From NCBI RefSeq assembly GCF_001898315.1, contig NZ_MKTQ01000010.1:1-64000 (forward strand): 64,000 bases of DNA, given 5' to 3'. Position numbers and translations under genes: made by a program. The DNA is from Microbacterium sp. 70-16. Lineage in GTDB: Bacteria; Actinomycetota; Actinomycetes; Actinomycetales; Microbacteriaceae. Below, one piece after another: positions 33,961-42,424 of the stretch (the stretch's first letter is position 1; every line of letters begins with the position of its first letter). Below the pieces are notes generated by a model. The model did not search any database and had not been told where the DNA came from. It saw only the letters and a list, made by a program, of their open reading frames with translations.

Positions 33961-34974
33961 GTGACAGGGCGCGCAATGGCAACTCCACGGGTGACGGCGA
34001 TGCAGGTCGCCAAGCTGGCCCAGGTGTCGCAGGCGACCGTCAGCTACGTTCTCAACGACAAGCCGCACGGGCGCATCCCGGAGGAGACCCGGCGCCGCGT
34101 GCTGGAGGCGGCCCGCGAGCTGAACTACGCGCCGTCCGCCGCTGCGCGGGCGCTGCGACTCGGGCGCTCGAACCTCGTGCTCATCGTGCTGCCGGACTGG
34201 CCGCTCGGCTACGCGATGTCCGGCTTCATCGACCGGCTCACCGATCATCTCGAGCAGATGGAGCTGCAGCCGGTCATCCGCCGGTTGAAGCAGGGAATGC
34301 CGGTCGGCGACCTGTGGCAGTCGATCATGCCCGCGGCGATCCTGTTGCTCGACGACGTCGGGCGCGGGGAGCGCGCCGCAATGCAGTCGGCTGGCGTCTT
34401 CGTCGCGCACGGACTGCTCTGGGACGAGGACCACGACGACAACCCGGTGCTCGCCAGGGGCAGTCTCGTCGGCGCGTTGCAGGTCGAGCACCTCGCGGCG
34501 ACCGGGCATCGACGCATCGGGTTCCTCGCGCCGCGTGCTGCGCACGATCAGCTGTTCAGCCGCCTGCGCATCGAGGGTGCGGAAGCGGCGTGCCTGGACC
34601 TGGGTCTGGATCGTCCGCAGGTGCAGAGCGCGGAGCTCACTCCCGAAGGCATCCGGGCCGCCCTGCAGGGATGGTGGGCTTCTGACGCCGGAGATCGAGT
34701 GACGGCGGTGTGCGCGTACAGCGACGACTACGCCTTCGCCCTGCTCAGCGCGATGCGGGAGCAGGGGCTGCGCGCCCCCGACGATCTCGCCGTGATCGGC
34801 GCCGACGACATCCCGCTCGGGCTGTTCGCCGACCCTCCGCTGACGACGATCGACCACGAGCAGGAGGTCGTGGTCGCCCACCTCGCGCAGGTGATCGGCG
34901 CCGGCATCCGCGGGGATGCCCCGCCCGAGACGCCCCCGATGCACCCGACCGTCGTGATCCGGCAGAGCGCCTGA
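33961..34974 (+). CDS. LacI-family transcriptional regulator
   Basis: 337 residues. The N-terminal helix-turn-helix TAMQVAKLAQVSQATVSYVL and hinge helix PSAAARALR are followed by a periplasmic-binding-protein-like sensor domain (GFLAPRAAHDQLFSRLRIEGAEAA; VTAVCAYSDDYAFALLSAM; DDLAVIGADDIPLG; PLTTID). It should repress the divergent MFS/esterase operon through the palindrome at 33880. The GTG at 33961 has AGGA 8 bases upstream. An ATG at 33976 (MATPRV) is an equally reasonable start that would be more like other family members. Confidence 0.88.
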   Translation: MTGRAMATPRVTAMQVAKLAQVSQATVSYVLNDKPHGRIPEETRRRVLEAARELNYAPSAAARALRLGRSNLVLIVLPDWPLGYAMSGFIDRLTDHLEQMELQPVIRRLKQGMPVGDLWQSIMPAAILLLDDVGRGERAAMQSAGVFVAHGLLWDEDHDDNPVLARGSLVGALQVEHLAATGHRRIGFLAPRAAHDQLFSRLRIEGAEAACLDLGLDRPQVQSAELTPEGIRAALQGWWASDAGDRVTAVCAYSDDYAFALLSAMREQGLRAPDDLAVIGADDIPLGLFADPPLTTIDHEQEVVVAHLAQVIGAGIRGDAPPETPPMHPTVVIRQSA

Positions 34975-35004
34975 CGGATGTGCCCGGCTCTGCCGAGTCC
35001 ATCT

Positions 35005-35078
35005 GACTACAGAGACGTATTCGCACACAGTTGACTACCTAGATGTAGTCAGGTACCGTTGAATACCTTGAGGTAGTC
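35005..35078. promoter_or_regulatory. Three evenly spaced HipB-type operators
   Basis: Three 18-base sites of the form GAMTAC-N6-GTAKTC begin at 35005, 35033 and 35061, exactly 28 bases apart. The middle site overlaps a TTGACT (35031-35036) to TACCGT (35054-35059) promoter with a 17-base gap. The last ends 9 bases before the hipB start. This is the expected layout for autorepression by the antitoxin/toxin complex. Confidence 0.8.
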
Positions 35079-35087
35079 AGGAGGGTC

Positions 35088-35327
35088 ATGTATTCGATGC
35101 CAGCACACACGCCGGCGGACCTCGGCGTTGCCCTGCAACAGGCTCGGGTCACGCAGGGACTCAGCCAACGTGACCTTGCCGTCGCTATCGGTGTGTCCCA
35201 GCGGTACATCTGGGAGCTCGAAGCTGGCAAGGATTCTCCGGCCCTTACTCGCATCCTCGCGGCTTTCGCGCATCTCGGGGTGACCGTCCGGGTCGACGTC
35301 CCGGAGCCGGGGGAGCACCATGGGTGA
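35088..35327 (+). CDS. HipB-like antitoxin (XRE-type DNA-binding protein)
   Basis: 79 residues. An HTH_3 domain spans about residues 11-65 (ADLGVALQQARVTQGLSQRDLAVAIGVSQRYIWELEAGK). This is the classical size and layout of HipB. It binds DNA upstream of its own gene (three sites at 35005-35078) and neutralises HipA. The GGAGGG site before the ATG at 35088 supports the start; an in-frame ATG at 35097 is also possible. It overlaps hipA by 8 bases, indicating translational coupling. Confidence 0.9.
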   Translation: MYSMPAHTPADLGVALQQARVTQGLSQRDLAVAIGVSQRYIWELEAGKDSPALTRILAAFAHLGVTVRVDVPEPGEHHG

Positions 35328-36630
35328 CTTGATCGTCACACTCCATGGTCTACGGGTCGGCACGCTCCGAGTGATGTCGTCGGGGTTCGATTTCGTGGCC
35401 GCTCCCGAAGCGATCCGTGAGTACGGCCTGAACAGTTCGGCGCTGTCCCTCGCCGTGCCGCTGCTTGCATCCGCCCCCGCCCGCGACCGCGACCGTCGGC
35501 GGAACTTCTTCGCTGAGCTGCTCCCCGAAGGTGACGCCCGGACAAGGCTCGCCCAGGAGGCGCGGGTCGACCCGGCAGATGTCATCGCGATGTTGCGCGA
35601 ATACGGACGCGACGTCGCCGGCGCTGTCCAGACGTGGGACCCCGAAGCCCCAGGTGAGCCACGAGCGCCGAGGACCGAGCAGCTTGACGAGCGGGGAGTA
35701 TCCGCCATGCTCCAAGACGTGAGGGCCTCCCCGCTCGGCAACCGCCCCCGCCGGGGCGGCAAGACCTCGCTCGCTGGCGTCCAGAGCAAGATCGTCCTCG
35801 CACGCGACGGTGACGCCTGGATGAGAGTTCTGGACGGGTACCCCTCCACGCACATCCTCAAACCTGTCGTCGGGAAATATCCGAGCATGATCTTCGATGA
35901 AGAGTACGGGTCTCGGTTCGCGCGACATCTGGGGCTGGCGCGCTTCGAGACGTACCTTGACGTGTTCGCGGGGACCACGGCCCTTGTCATCGAGCGCTAC
36001 GACCGGTCTGAGAGCACGCCCGACGGCCGGGTGCATCAGGAGGATTTCAATCAGATTCTCGGCACCGCTGGCCTTCAGAAGTACGAGGTGTACGGCGGCC
36101 GCGGCCTGGCCGACGTTGCGAGAGCCCTGGGGGAGGCGGACACGCTTTCGCTGTTGCGGCTGGTCACCTTGTCTGTGGCTGTCGGGAACCTCGACCTGCA
36201 CCTGAAGAACATCTCCCTCATCCATGAGGGCAACCACGCGCGCCTCGCCGACGCCTACGACATCGTGCCGCAGCATTTCTATACCGACATGGACGGTGAA
36301 GTAGCGCTGTACGTCGACGGTGTCGCGGAGCACCGCGCCATCCACTCCGGCAACATCGTTACCGAAGCGGTGTCGTGGGGCATCGCTGAGGAGATGGCGT
36401 CCGTTGTCGTGCAGGAGACACTGACCATCGTGCGTCAAGTCGCCGAGGCTGAACGCCCGCACGCCGCTGCTCACCCGGGGCTGCAGGACGAGATCATGAG
36501 GATCACGGACAACCTTCTGAACGCACGCACGGTATCCGGTGATGACCCGGAGCGTGGACCGCAACCAATGCCGCACGCGCAGGGCGCCGGCGCGTGGCAG
36601 TGTCCGAATGGCCGCGCGAAAGGTCGATAA
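35320..36630 (+). CDS. hipA: HipA-type serine/threonine kinase toxin
   Basis: 436 residues. The N-terminal lobe has LHGLRVGTLRV and the HipA N-domain LAVPLL. The phosphate loop is SLAGVQSK (about 150-157). The catalytic loop reads GNLDLHLKN (about 289-297), followed by the metal site ADAYDIVP. These match kinase toxins that phosphorylate an aminoacyl-tRNA synthetase and stall translation; the actual substrate is not knowable here. It ends with a 30-residue hydrophilic tail (GPQPMPHAQG...) not usual for the family. It overlaps hipB by 8 bases. Confidence 0.92.
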   Translation: MGDLIVTLHGLRVGTLRVMSSGFDFVAAPEAIREYGLNSSALSLAVPLLASAPARDRDRRRNFFAELLPEGDARTRLAQEARVDPADVIAMLREYGRDVAGAVQTWDPEAPGEPRAPRTEQLDERGVSAMLQDVRASPLGNRPRRGGKTSLAGVQSKIVLARDGDAWMRVLDGYPSTHILKPVVGKYPSMIFDEEYGSRFARHLGLARFETYLDVFAGTTALVIERYDRSESTPDGRVHQEDFNQILGTAGLQKYEVYGGRGLADVARALGEADTLSLLRLVTLSVAVGNLDLHLKNISLIHEGNHARLADAYDIVPQHFYTDMDGEVALYVDGVAEHRAIHSGNIVTEAVSWGIAEEMASVVVQETLTIVRQVAEAERPHAAAHPGLQDEIMRITDNLLNARTVSGDDPERGPQPMPHAQGAGAWQCPNGRAKGR

Positions 36631-36673
36631 GCCCCAGGCGGGGCGGCTGCTCAACGTGCGAGAGAAGTGTCAG

Positions 36674-36747
36674 TGGAGGGGCTGACGGGAATCGAACCCG
36701 CGCTGTCTGCTTGGGAAGCAGAAGTTCTGCCATTGAACTACAGCCCC
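36674..36747 (-). tRNA. tRNA-Gly (CCC anticodon)
   Basis: On the minus strand GGGGCTG pairs with CAGCCCC for the acceptor stem, the D arm is GTTC/GAAC and the anticodon stem TCTGC/GCAGA encloses TTCCCAA (anticodon CCC). The T arm is GCGGG/CCCGT with loop TTCGATT. Discriminator U is followed by an encoded CCA (36674-36676). It delivers glycine for GGG codons. It lies 44 bases past hipA and could serve as an integration site for that locus. Confidence 0.95.
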
Positions 36748-36748
36748 G

Positions 36749-36790
36749 AGGCCTTGAAAACACTGGGGAGTCGGACTCCCCGCAAGGCCT
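36749..36790. repeat. Nested palindrome next to the tRNA gene
   Basis: AGGCCTTG (36749-36756) pairs with CAAGGCCT (36783-36790). Inside it GGGGAGTC (36765-36772) pairs with GACTCCCC (36774-36781). It sits directly upstream of the tRNA-Gly 5' end on its strand, so it overlaps the tRNA promoter/leader region. Confidence 0.75.
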
Positions 36791-36896
36791 GGTGTACACA
36801 TAGCGATACACATTGTCGGTTCAGATCGCTGATCGAACCGTGTCCCAGCATACCCGGTGACCTCACCCGCGCCGGTCGAGCGCCTACGCTAGCGGG

Positions 36897-37940
36897 ATGG
36901 GCACGACAAGCGACGCTGGCCCCGGAGCGCCTCGCGGCAAGCGAGTGACGATCGTCGACGTCGCCGAACGCGCCGGTGTCGCCATCAGCTCGGTGTCCAG
37001 TGCCCTGAACAACCGCCCGGGGGTGTCGGAGGCGACGCGACTGCGCATCGTCGAGGCTGCGGCGGAGCTGGGGTTCACGCCGTCGCTGCGAGGCAAGAGT
37101 CTGTCCGGCAAGCGCGCGTACGCGGTCGGTCTTGTCGTGCAGCGCAACCCCGATGTACTCGAGCTCGACCCCTTCTTCGGCGCCTTCATCGGTGGCGTCG
37201 AGGCCTACCTCGATGAGCGCGACTACGCGCTGGTGCTGCAGATGAGTGCGGATGCCGCGCAGACGCTCGACCGCTACCGGCGCCTGGCCGGCGACCGACG
37301 GGTCGACGGCGTCTTCCTCAACGAGCTCGAGGTCGACGATCCGCGCACCGACCTCGTCCGCGAGCTCGAACTCCCTGCCGTCGCGGTCAATCCCTCGGCG
37401 CAGTGCCCCGTGCCCGCGGTCCGGCAAGACTTCGGCGCCGCCATCCGCGCCCTCATTGGCCATTTCGCGTCGACCGGTCACCGTCGCGTCGCCCACGTGT
37501 CTGGACCGATGAACTACCTGCACGCGGTGCAGCGCGTTGACGCGTGGCGTGCGGCGCTGCGCGAGTTCGGGCTCGAAGAGGGCGCACTGGTGTCCGGCGA
37601 GTTCACCTACGAAGGCGGCCTCGCGGCCACGGCCACCATCGCCGCGGACGCTGCGAGCACCGCGGTCTTCTGCGCCAACGATCTGTCAGCGCTCGGATTG
37701 ATCGCCGGTCTCGAACGCCGTGGCATCAGCGTCCCGGACCGCGTGTCGGTCGCCGGGTTCGATGGCATCCAGTTGGGAGAGTATGTCCACCCAGCGTTGA
37801 CGACGGTGCGGACAGCACCGCGCCGCATCGGGTACGAAGCCGCGCGGCTGCTGTTGGCGACGATCGAGTCGGGTACGGCACAGGATGCCGATGTCGAGCC
37901 CGCCGAACTGGTCTTGCGCGACTCGACCCGCTCTTTCTGA
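36897..37940 (+). CDS. LacI-family regulator of the GH130 sugar locus
   Basis: 347 residues. The HTH is VTIVDVAERAGVAISSVSSALN and the hinge is TPSLRGKSL. The sensor part has GHRRVAHVSGP, STAVFCANDLSALGLIAGL, VSVAGFDGIQLGEYVHPALTT and LVLRDSTR. It should bind the perfect palindrome at 37987 and repress the transporter/GH130 operon that follows in the same direction. The ATG is leaderless-like: TACGCT at 36885-36890 ends 7 bases before it. An inverted repeat CGGTTC...GAACCG at 36817-36840 lies in its promoter region. Confidence 0.9.
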   Translation: MGTTSDAGPGAPRGKRVTIVDVAERAGVAISSVSSALNNRPGVSEATRLRIVEAAAELGFTPSLRGKSLSGKRAYAVGLVVQRNPDVLELDPFFGAFIGGVEAYLDERDYALVLQMSADAAQTLDRYRRLAGDRRVDGVFLNELEVDDPRTDLVRELELPAVAVNPSAQCPVPAVRQDFGAAIRALIGHFASTGHRRVAHVSGPMNYLHAVQRVDAWRAALREFGLEEGALVSGEFTYEGGLAATATIAADAASTAVFCANDLSALGLIAGLERRGISVPDRVSVAGFDGIQLGEYVHPALTTVRTAPRRIGYEAARLLLATIESGTAQDADVEPAELVLRDSTRSF

Positions 37941-37986
37941 GGCATCCATCTCTTGCATCACCGGCGCAGACGTGCTTGACTGCAAC

Positions 37987-38004
37987 AACCGAAACGTTTC
38001 GGTT
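37987..38004. promoter_or_regulatory. LacI-type operator before the sugar transporter operon
   Basis: AACCGAAACGTTTCGGTT is an 18-base perfect palindrome with the central CG and AAACGTTT core typical of LacI-family operators. It lies 65 bases before the binding-protein gene and 47 bases after the regulator gene. Confidence 0.88.
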
Positions 38005-38069
38005 ACGGCTTTCGCCGAACCCCACCGCGAGGAACCCGTTCCTCGCCCTCAATGGAGAGTGAATCTCAC

Positions 38070-39404
38070 ATGGCAACGAAGAAGTTGCGCTCGACGCGCA
38101 CCATCGGTCGTACCATCGCCGCGGCTGGGCTCGCCGTGGCGATGATCTCCCTCGCATCGTGCTCCGGCAACGCTGCAGAACAGCCCACCGGCGACGGGAT
38201 CTCCGGCGAGCTGCAGATCCTCGTGTCGAGCGCCGCGGCGTCGGACGCGGCGTTCGCTGCGGTCAACGACGCGTTCATGAAGAAGTATCCGAATGTCGAT
38301 GTCGTGCTGTCGTCGGTGTCGAACGACAACTATCCGGCGACGAAGTCCTCTCGGCTCACCGCAGGCAACGTCGACGTCTTCGTCGTGAAGAACCTCACCG
38401 AGGCGCCCGACTACGCGGCTGACTCGGTTTCGGATGACGTGCTGCTCGCGCGCTCCGGGGGCCTGCTCGACCTCACCGGAGAGTCGTTCCTCAGCAACTA
38501 CACCCCGTCCGTGCTGGATGCGCAAGCCATCGACGGCAAGCAGTACGCGGTGCCGACCGGGCTCAGCTACTCGACCGGCGTGTACTACAACAAGCAGATG
38601 TTCGCTGACGCGGGACTCGACGTGCCCACGACGTGGTCTGAGCTCGAGAACGTGATGACGACGCTGAAGTCCGAGGGCATCGCCCCGTTCGGAATCGGCG
38701 GCAAGGACGGCTGGCCGGGCGGGCTGGTCATGCTGGGAGTCGCGGGCGGCGAACTGCCGACGACGGCCGACAAGCAAGACCTCGCCGCGGCGCTCTGGGA
38801 CCAGTCGGCGACGCTCGACAGCGGTGTGCCGCTGACGATCCTGCAGAAGACCCAAGAGGTGTTCGACAACGCACAGCCCAACTTCGCCGGCGCGGGCTAC
38901 GACGAGATCCCCGCAGGCTTCGCCGCGGGCGATTTCGCGATGACGCCCGATGGCACGTGGAACTCGCCGACGATCGCGGCAGCGGTCGGCGACGCGTTCG
39001 AGTTCGGGTACTTCCCGCTGCCCGGCGGTGACGATGCCGCCGACAACGCCAGCCTCAACGGCAAGATCGAGCTGCAGCTCGGTGTCGCCGCCTCCAGCAA
39101 GAACCAGGCCGCCGCGCTGGCGTGGCTGGACTTCTTCTCCGACCCGGCAACGTACACACAGTTCGTCGCCGACTCCGGCTTCTCGCCGGCCCAGCAGGGC
39201 ATCGAGGGCACCGACTTCCTGAACTCGATCGCCCAGTACACGGAAGAGTTCCAGCCCGCGTGGGAGCAGGTCTGGATCGCCAACAACGACGCCGGGCAGG
39301 ATGCCGTGTACCCGTTCAACTACCCCGCGCTCGCGCCGCTCGGCACGAGCACCCCGCAGGAAGCCGCAGACGCCGCGCAGTCGGCGTGGGCCGCGGCATT
39401 CTGA
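38070..39404 (+). CDS. ABC transporter sugar-binding lipoprotein
   Basis: 444 residues. The signal peptide ends with lipobox LASC (Cys31), so the protein is tethered outside the membrane. The family 1 solute-binding features are present: KKYPNVDVVLSSV at the N-lobe, YAVPTGLSYSTGVYYNKQMF, WPGGLVMLG and FAMTPDGTWNSPTI. It captures oligosaccharides for the two following permeases; no ATPase gene accompanies them, so a shared MsmK-type ATPase elsewhere is likely. The ATG at 38070 is preceded by GGAGAG; an earlier ATG (38052) lacks a site. GH130 downstream suggests mannosides. Confidence 0.92.
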   Translation: MATKKLRSTRTIGRTIAAAGLAVAMISLASCSGNAAEQPTGDGISGELQILVSSAAASDAAFAAVNDAFMKKYPNVDVVLSSVSNDNYPATKSSRLTAGNVDVFVVKNLTEAPDYAADSVSDDVLLARSGGLLDLTGESFLSNYTPSVLDAQAIDGKQYAVPTGLSYSTGVYYNKQMFADAGLDVPTTWSELENVMTTLKSEGIAPFGIGGKDGWPGGLVMLGVAGGELPTTADKQDLAAALWDQSATLDSGVPLTILQKTQEVFDNAQPNFAGAGYDEIPAGFAAGDFAMTPDGTWNSPTIAAAVGDAFEFGYFPLPGGDDAADNASLNGKIELQLGVAASSKNQAAALAWLDFFSDPATYTQFVADSGFSPAQQGIEGTDFLNSIAQYTEEFQPAWEQVWIANNDAGQDAVYPFNYPALAPLGTSTPQEAADAAQSAWAAAF

Positions 39405-39466
39405 CCGACCCATCCTTCGCCGCCGCAGCGATCTGCGGCGGCGAAGGATCTCACTGAGGTTCTCAC

Positions 39467-40378
39467 GTGGCACAGACATTCCCGTTCCCCGGCCGTGCGC
39501 CGGTGCGGGTGAGCTTCGCTGTCGGGCTCATCCTGCTCACCGTCTTCGGGCTCGTTCCCGCCGTCGCCGTCTTCGTCGTCTCGTTCACCGACTTGCGCGG
39601 GCTGCCCTACCTGCCGGTGAACTGGGTCGGACTCGACAACTACATCTCGTTCTTCTCGCCGGCCAAGCGCGCCGACAGCATGAACGCGCTGTGGAACACG
39701 ATCGTCTTCGCCGTCGTCAGCACGACCGTGCAGATCGTGCTCGCGCTCGGCGTCGCCCTGCTGCTGAACCTGCGCCTGCGCGGCCGCAACTTCTATCGGG
39801 CGGTCGTGTTCATGCCGACCGTCCTGGGCGTCACCGTCACCGGCCTCGTGTGGTCGCTGATGTTCAACGTCACGGGTGGTCCTGCCGCCGCCGTGCTGAG
39901 CTGGTTCGGGACGAGCTCAGCGTTCTTCGGTGACCCACGACTGGCGTTGGCGCTCGTGATCATCGTCCAGATCTGGATGGTGATGGGCATCTCCGTCATC
40001 ATCTTCCTGTCGGGGCTGCAGGCCATCCCCGCCGAACTCTACGAAGTCGCCGCGATCGACGGGGCATCCGGTTGGCAGCGCTTCCGCAACGTCACGATTC
40101 CGCTGCTGGCTCCCTCGATCACGGCCAACGTGCTGCTGGGTATCGTCAATGCGCTGCAGAGCTATCAGCTCACCTACGTGCTGACCGGCCCGAACAACAA
40201 GTCCACGCAGGTGCTGAGCCTGCTGATCTACGTGCAGGGCTTCGGCGGAAAGTCGGGCACGACCCTGTCGCAGTCGCAGGGCTACGCGGCGGCGATCTCG
40301 ATCATCCAGTTCCTGCTGGTGGGGGTCGTCACGATCGTCGCGCTCTGGTACCTGCGCCGACGGGAGGCGAAGCTGTGA
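39467..40378 (+). CDS. Sugar ABC transporter permease (MalF type)
   Basis: 303 residues with six membrane helices. The EAA loop is present as ELYEVAAIDGASGWQRFRNVTIPLLAPS, which contacts the ATPase. This is the first of the two permease subunits. The GTG start follows a gap of 62 bases after the binding-protein gene. Its stop overlaps the next start by 4 bases. Confidence 0.93.
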   Translation: MAQTFPFPGRAPVRVSFAVGLILLTVFGLVPAVAVFVVSFTDLRGLPYLPVNWVGLDNYISFFSPAKRADSMNALWNTIVFAVVSTTVQIVLALGVALLLNLRLRGRNFYRAVVFMPTVLGVTVTGLVWSLMFNVTGGPAAAVLSWFGTSSAFFGDPRLALALVIIVQIWMVMGISVIIFLSGLQAIPAELYEVAAIDGASGWQRFRNVTIPLLAPSITANVLLGIVNALQSYQLTYVLTGPNNKSTQVLSLLIYVQGFGGKSGTTLSQSQGYAAAISIIQFLLVGVVTIVALWYLRRREAKL

Positions 40379-41211
40379 GCTCGATACTGCGACGCGGCCG
40401 CGGGCCGATGCGGGTGCCGTGGGGCGCCTACGTGTGTGCGGCGGTCCTGCTGGTCGTCTTCCTGTTCCCGCTGCTGTACCTCCTGAACACGGCCCTCAAG
40501 ACCACCGCCGAGTTCGCGGCCGACCCGGTCGGCATCGTCACGGATCCGCAGTGGGGCAACTTCCTGCAAGCGTGGAACCAGGGCAACTTCGGCGCCTACA
40601 TCCTCAACAGCGTCTTGTACACGATGGTCGGCTCCGCAATCGGCACCTTCATCGCTCTCGTGATGGGATTCCCGGTCGCGCGCGGCTACATCGCCGGCGG
40701 CAGGCTCTGGACGGTGCTGTTCGTCGTCGTCCTGTTCCTGCCGAACGCACTGATCACGCAGTTCCAGCTGCTTCTGCGGCTCGGGCTGTACGACAACCGC
40801 CTCGGCTACATCCTGATGGTGGGCGTCGGCGTGGGCATCGGGCCGCTGCTGTTCAGCGGGTTCGCGAAGTCCATCCCGTACGAACTCGACGAGGCCGCGG
40901 CGCTCGACGGTATCGGCTACTGGAGATATCTGTTCCGGTTCGTCTTCCCGCTGGCCAAGCCCGCGCTGGCGACGGTGTTCATCCTGCAGGCCGTCTGGAT
41001 CTGGAACGAGATCATCCTCGCGACCGTTCTGCTGGCAGACCCCGCGAAGTTCCCCGTCACCGTCGGGCTGTACGCCTTCAAGGGCACGTACTCCAACAAC
41101 TGGCCCCTGCTCGCCGCCGCCACGTTCATCGTCGCCGCGCCTCTGATCGTCGGCTACATCTTCATCCAGCGCTACCTCGTCAACGGCGTCCTCGGCGCCG
41201 TCAAGGGCTGA
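40375..41211 (+). CDS. Sugar ABC transporter permease (MalG type)
   Basis: 278 residues, six helices, EAA loop ELDEAAALDGIGYWRYLFRFVFPLAKPA. It is the second permease subunit of the CUT1-type transporter. The GTG at 40375 overlaps the stop of the previous gene (GTGA). A frame extending back to 40072 is only a shadow. The GH130 gene follows 27 bases later with an AGGAGGG site. Confidence 0.93.
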   Translation: MSSILRRGRGPMRVPWGAYVCAAVLLVVFLFPLLYLLNTALKTTAEFAADPVGIVTDPQWGNFLQAWNQGNFGAYILNSVLYTMVGSAIGTFIALVMGFPVARGYIAGGRLWTVLFVVVLFLPNALITQFQLLLRLGLYDNRLGYILMVGVGVGIGPLLFSGFAKSIPYELDEAAALDGIGYWRYLFRFVFPLAKPALATVFILQAVWIWNEIILATVLLADPAKFPVTVGLYAFKGTYSNNWPLLAAATFIVAAPLIVGYIFIQRYLVNGVLGAVKG

Positions 41212-41238
41212 ACGCCCGCATCCCCCAGGAGGGTCCCC

Positions 41239-42306
41239 ATGACCACTACCCCCTTCCCGTTCGCTCTGGAACGGCTCGGCGTCATCATGAGCCCCGAGCC
41301 GGGCAACCCGCTCGAGATCGAAGGAGTGCTCAATCCCGCGACCGCCCGCGGCGCCGACGGCGAGCTGTACATCTATCCGAGGCTGGTCTCGGCCGGAAAC
41401 GTGTCGCGGATCGGGATCGGCCGGGTGGAGCTTGCCGATGGCATCCCCACTGGCGTCGAGCGACTCGGCGTCGTCCTCGAAGCCGACCGGGGCTGGGAGC
41501 ATGGCACCTCGCACGGTGGAGTCGAGGATCCGCGGATCACGACGATCCCGGCCCTCGGCCTGCACGTCATGACGTACGTCGCGTTCGGGCCGCTCGGGCC
41601 CCGGCCTGCCCTCGCCGTGTCGGAGGATGCCCGGTCGTGGCGGCGGCTCGGGCCGATCCAGTTCGGGTACGAGGATGCCCTCGACACCGACCTGAACCTG
41701 TTCCCCAACAAGGACGTGCTGCTGTTTCCCGAGCCCGTGCCCGGCCCGGGTGGGGAGCCGGCGTTCGCGCTGTTGCACCGGCCCATGTGGGACCTCGAGT
41801 TCGCGCGAGCGGGTGAGCGCGCGCCGTTGCCGGCCGGGGTCACCGATGACCGGGCGAGCATCTGGATCTCGTACATGCCCGTGGCGGACGTCGAGCGTGA
41901 CCTCGCGGCGCTGGCTCGGCCGATCGGGCACCGCTTCGTCGCGGGCCCCGCGTACGACTGGGAGAGGCTCAAGATCGGCGCCGGCCCCGCGCCGCTGCGC
42001 GTCGACGAGGGCTGGCTGCTCATCCACCACGGGGTCAGCGGCGAGGTCGTCGGCAGCGCGTTCACGCCGCAGAACACCGTGTTCTACTCCGCCGGCGCGA
42101 TGATCCTCGACGCGGCCGACCCGGCGCGGGTGCTGGCGCGCACCGACGCGCCGCTCATCGCACCTGAGACCGCCGAGGAGGTCGTCGGCACCGTGGGCAA
42201 CGTCGTCTTCCCGACCGCGATCGAGCGGATCGACGGCGAGGACTTCGTGTTCTACGGCATGGCCGACTCGAAGATCGGCGTTGCGCGGCTCGTGCGCACG
42301 GTGTGA
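41239..42306 (+). CDS. Glycoside hydrolase family 130 phosphorylase-like enzyme
   Basis: 355 residues of a five-bladed beta-propeller. GH130 motifs are present: NPATARGADGELYIYPRLVS, SHGGVEDPRITTI (the acidic active-site EDPR), IQFGYEDALDTDLNLFPNKD and a late LIHHGVSG. GH130 enzymes transfer mannosyl groups from beta-mannosides to phosphate or hydrolyse them; the precise linkage cannot be read. Its place after a CUT1 transporter and LacI regulator supports uptake and phosphorolysis of a manno-oligosaccharide or related glycan. The start is supported by AGGAGGG upstream. Confidence 0.85.
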   Translation: MTTTPFPFALERLGVIMSPEPGNPLEIEGVLNPATARGADGELYIYPRLVSAGNVSRIGIGRVELADGIPTGVERLGVVLEADRGWEHGTSHGGVEDPRITTIPALGLHVMTYVAFGPLGPRPALAVSEDARSWRRLGPIQFGYEDALDTDLNLFPNKDVLLFPEPVPGPGGEPAFALLHRPMWDLEFARAGERAPLPAGVTDDRASIWISYMPVADVERDLAALARPIGHRFVAGPAYDWERLKIGAGPAPLRVDEGWLLIHHGVSGEVVGSAFTPQNTVFYSAGAMILDAADPARVLARTDAPLIAPETAEEVVGTVGNVVFPTAIERIDGEDFVFYGMADSKIGVARLVRTV

Positions 42307-42317
42307 GCCGCCCTTGC

Positions 42318-42365
42318 GGCTTGGGGCTTGGGGCTCGGGGCTTGGCGGCTTGGAGCTTGGCGGCC
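42318..42365. repeat. Degenerate GGCTTGG tandem repeats
   Basis: The 7-base word GGCTTGG or close variants (GGGCTTGG, GGAGCTTGG, GGGCTCGG) recurs about six times between the GH130 and dcd genes. No gene is present. The tract may be a simple-sequence expansion. Confidence 0.6.
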
Positions 42366-42424
42366 CGGGGTCGCTCTGTGACGGCGGCCGTGGATCGGCG
42401 CCCGCCGACCAGTAGGCTGGCCGC

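Noticed and set aside
31090..36630. Prophage or integrative element next to the tRNA
   Set aside because: No integrase, terminase or structural gene is in the window and no duplicated tRNA end was found.
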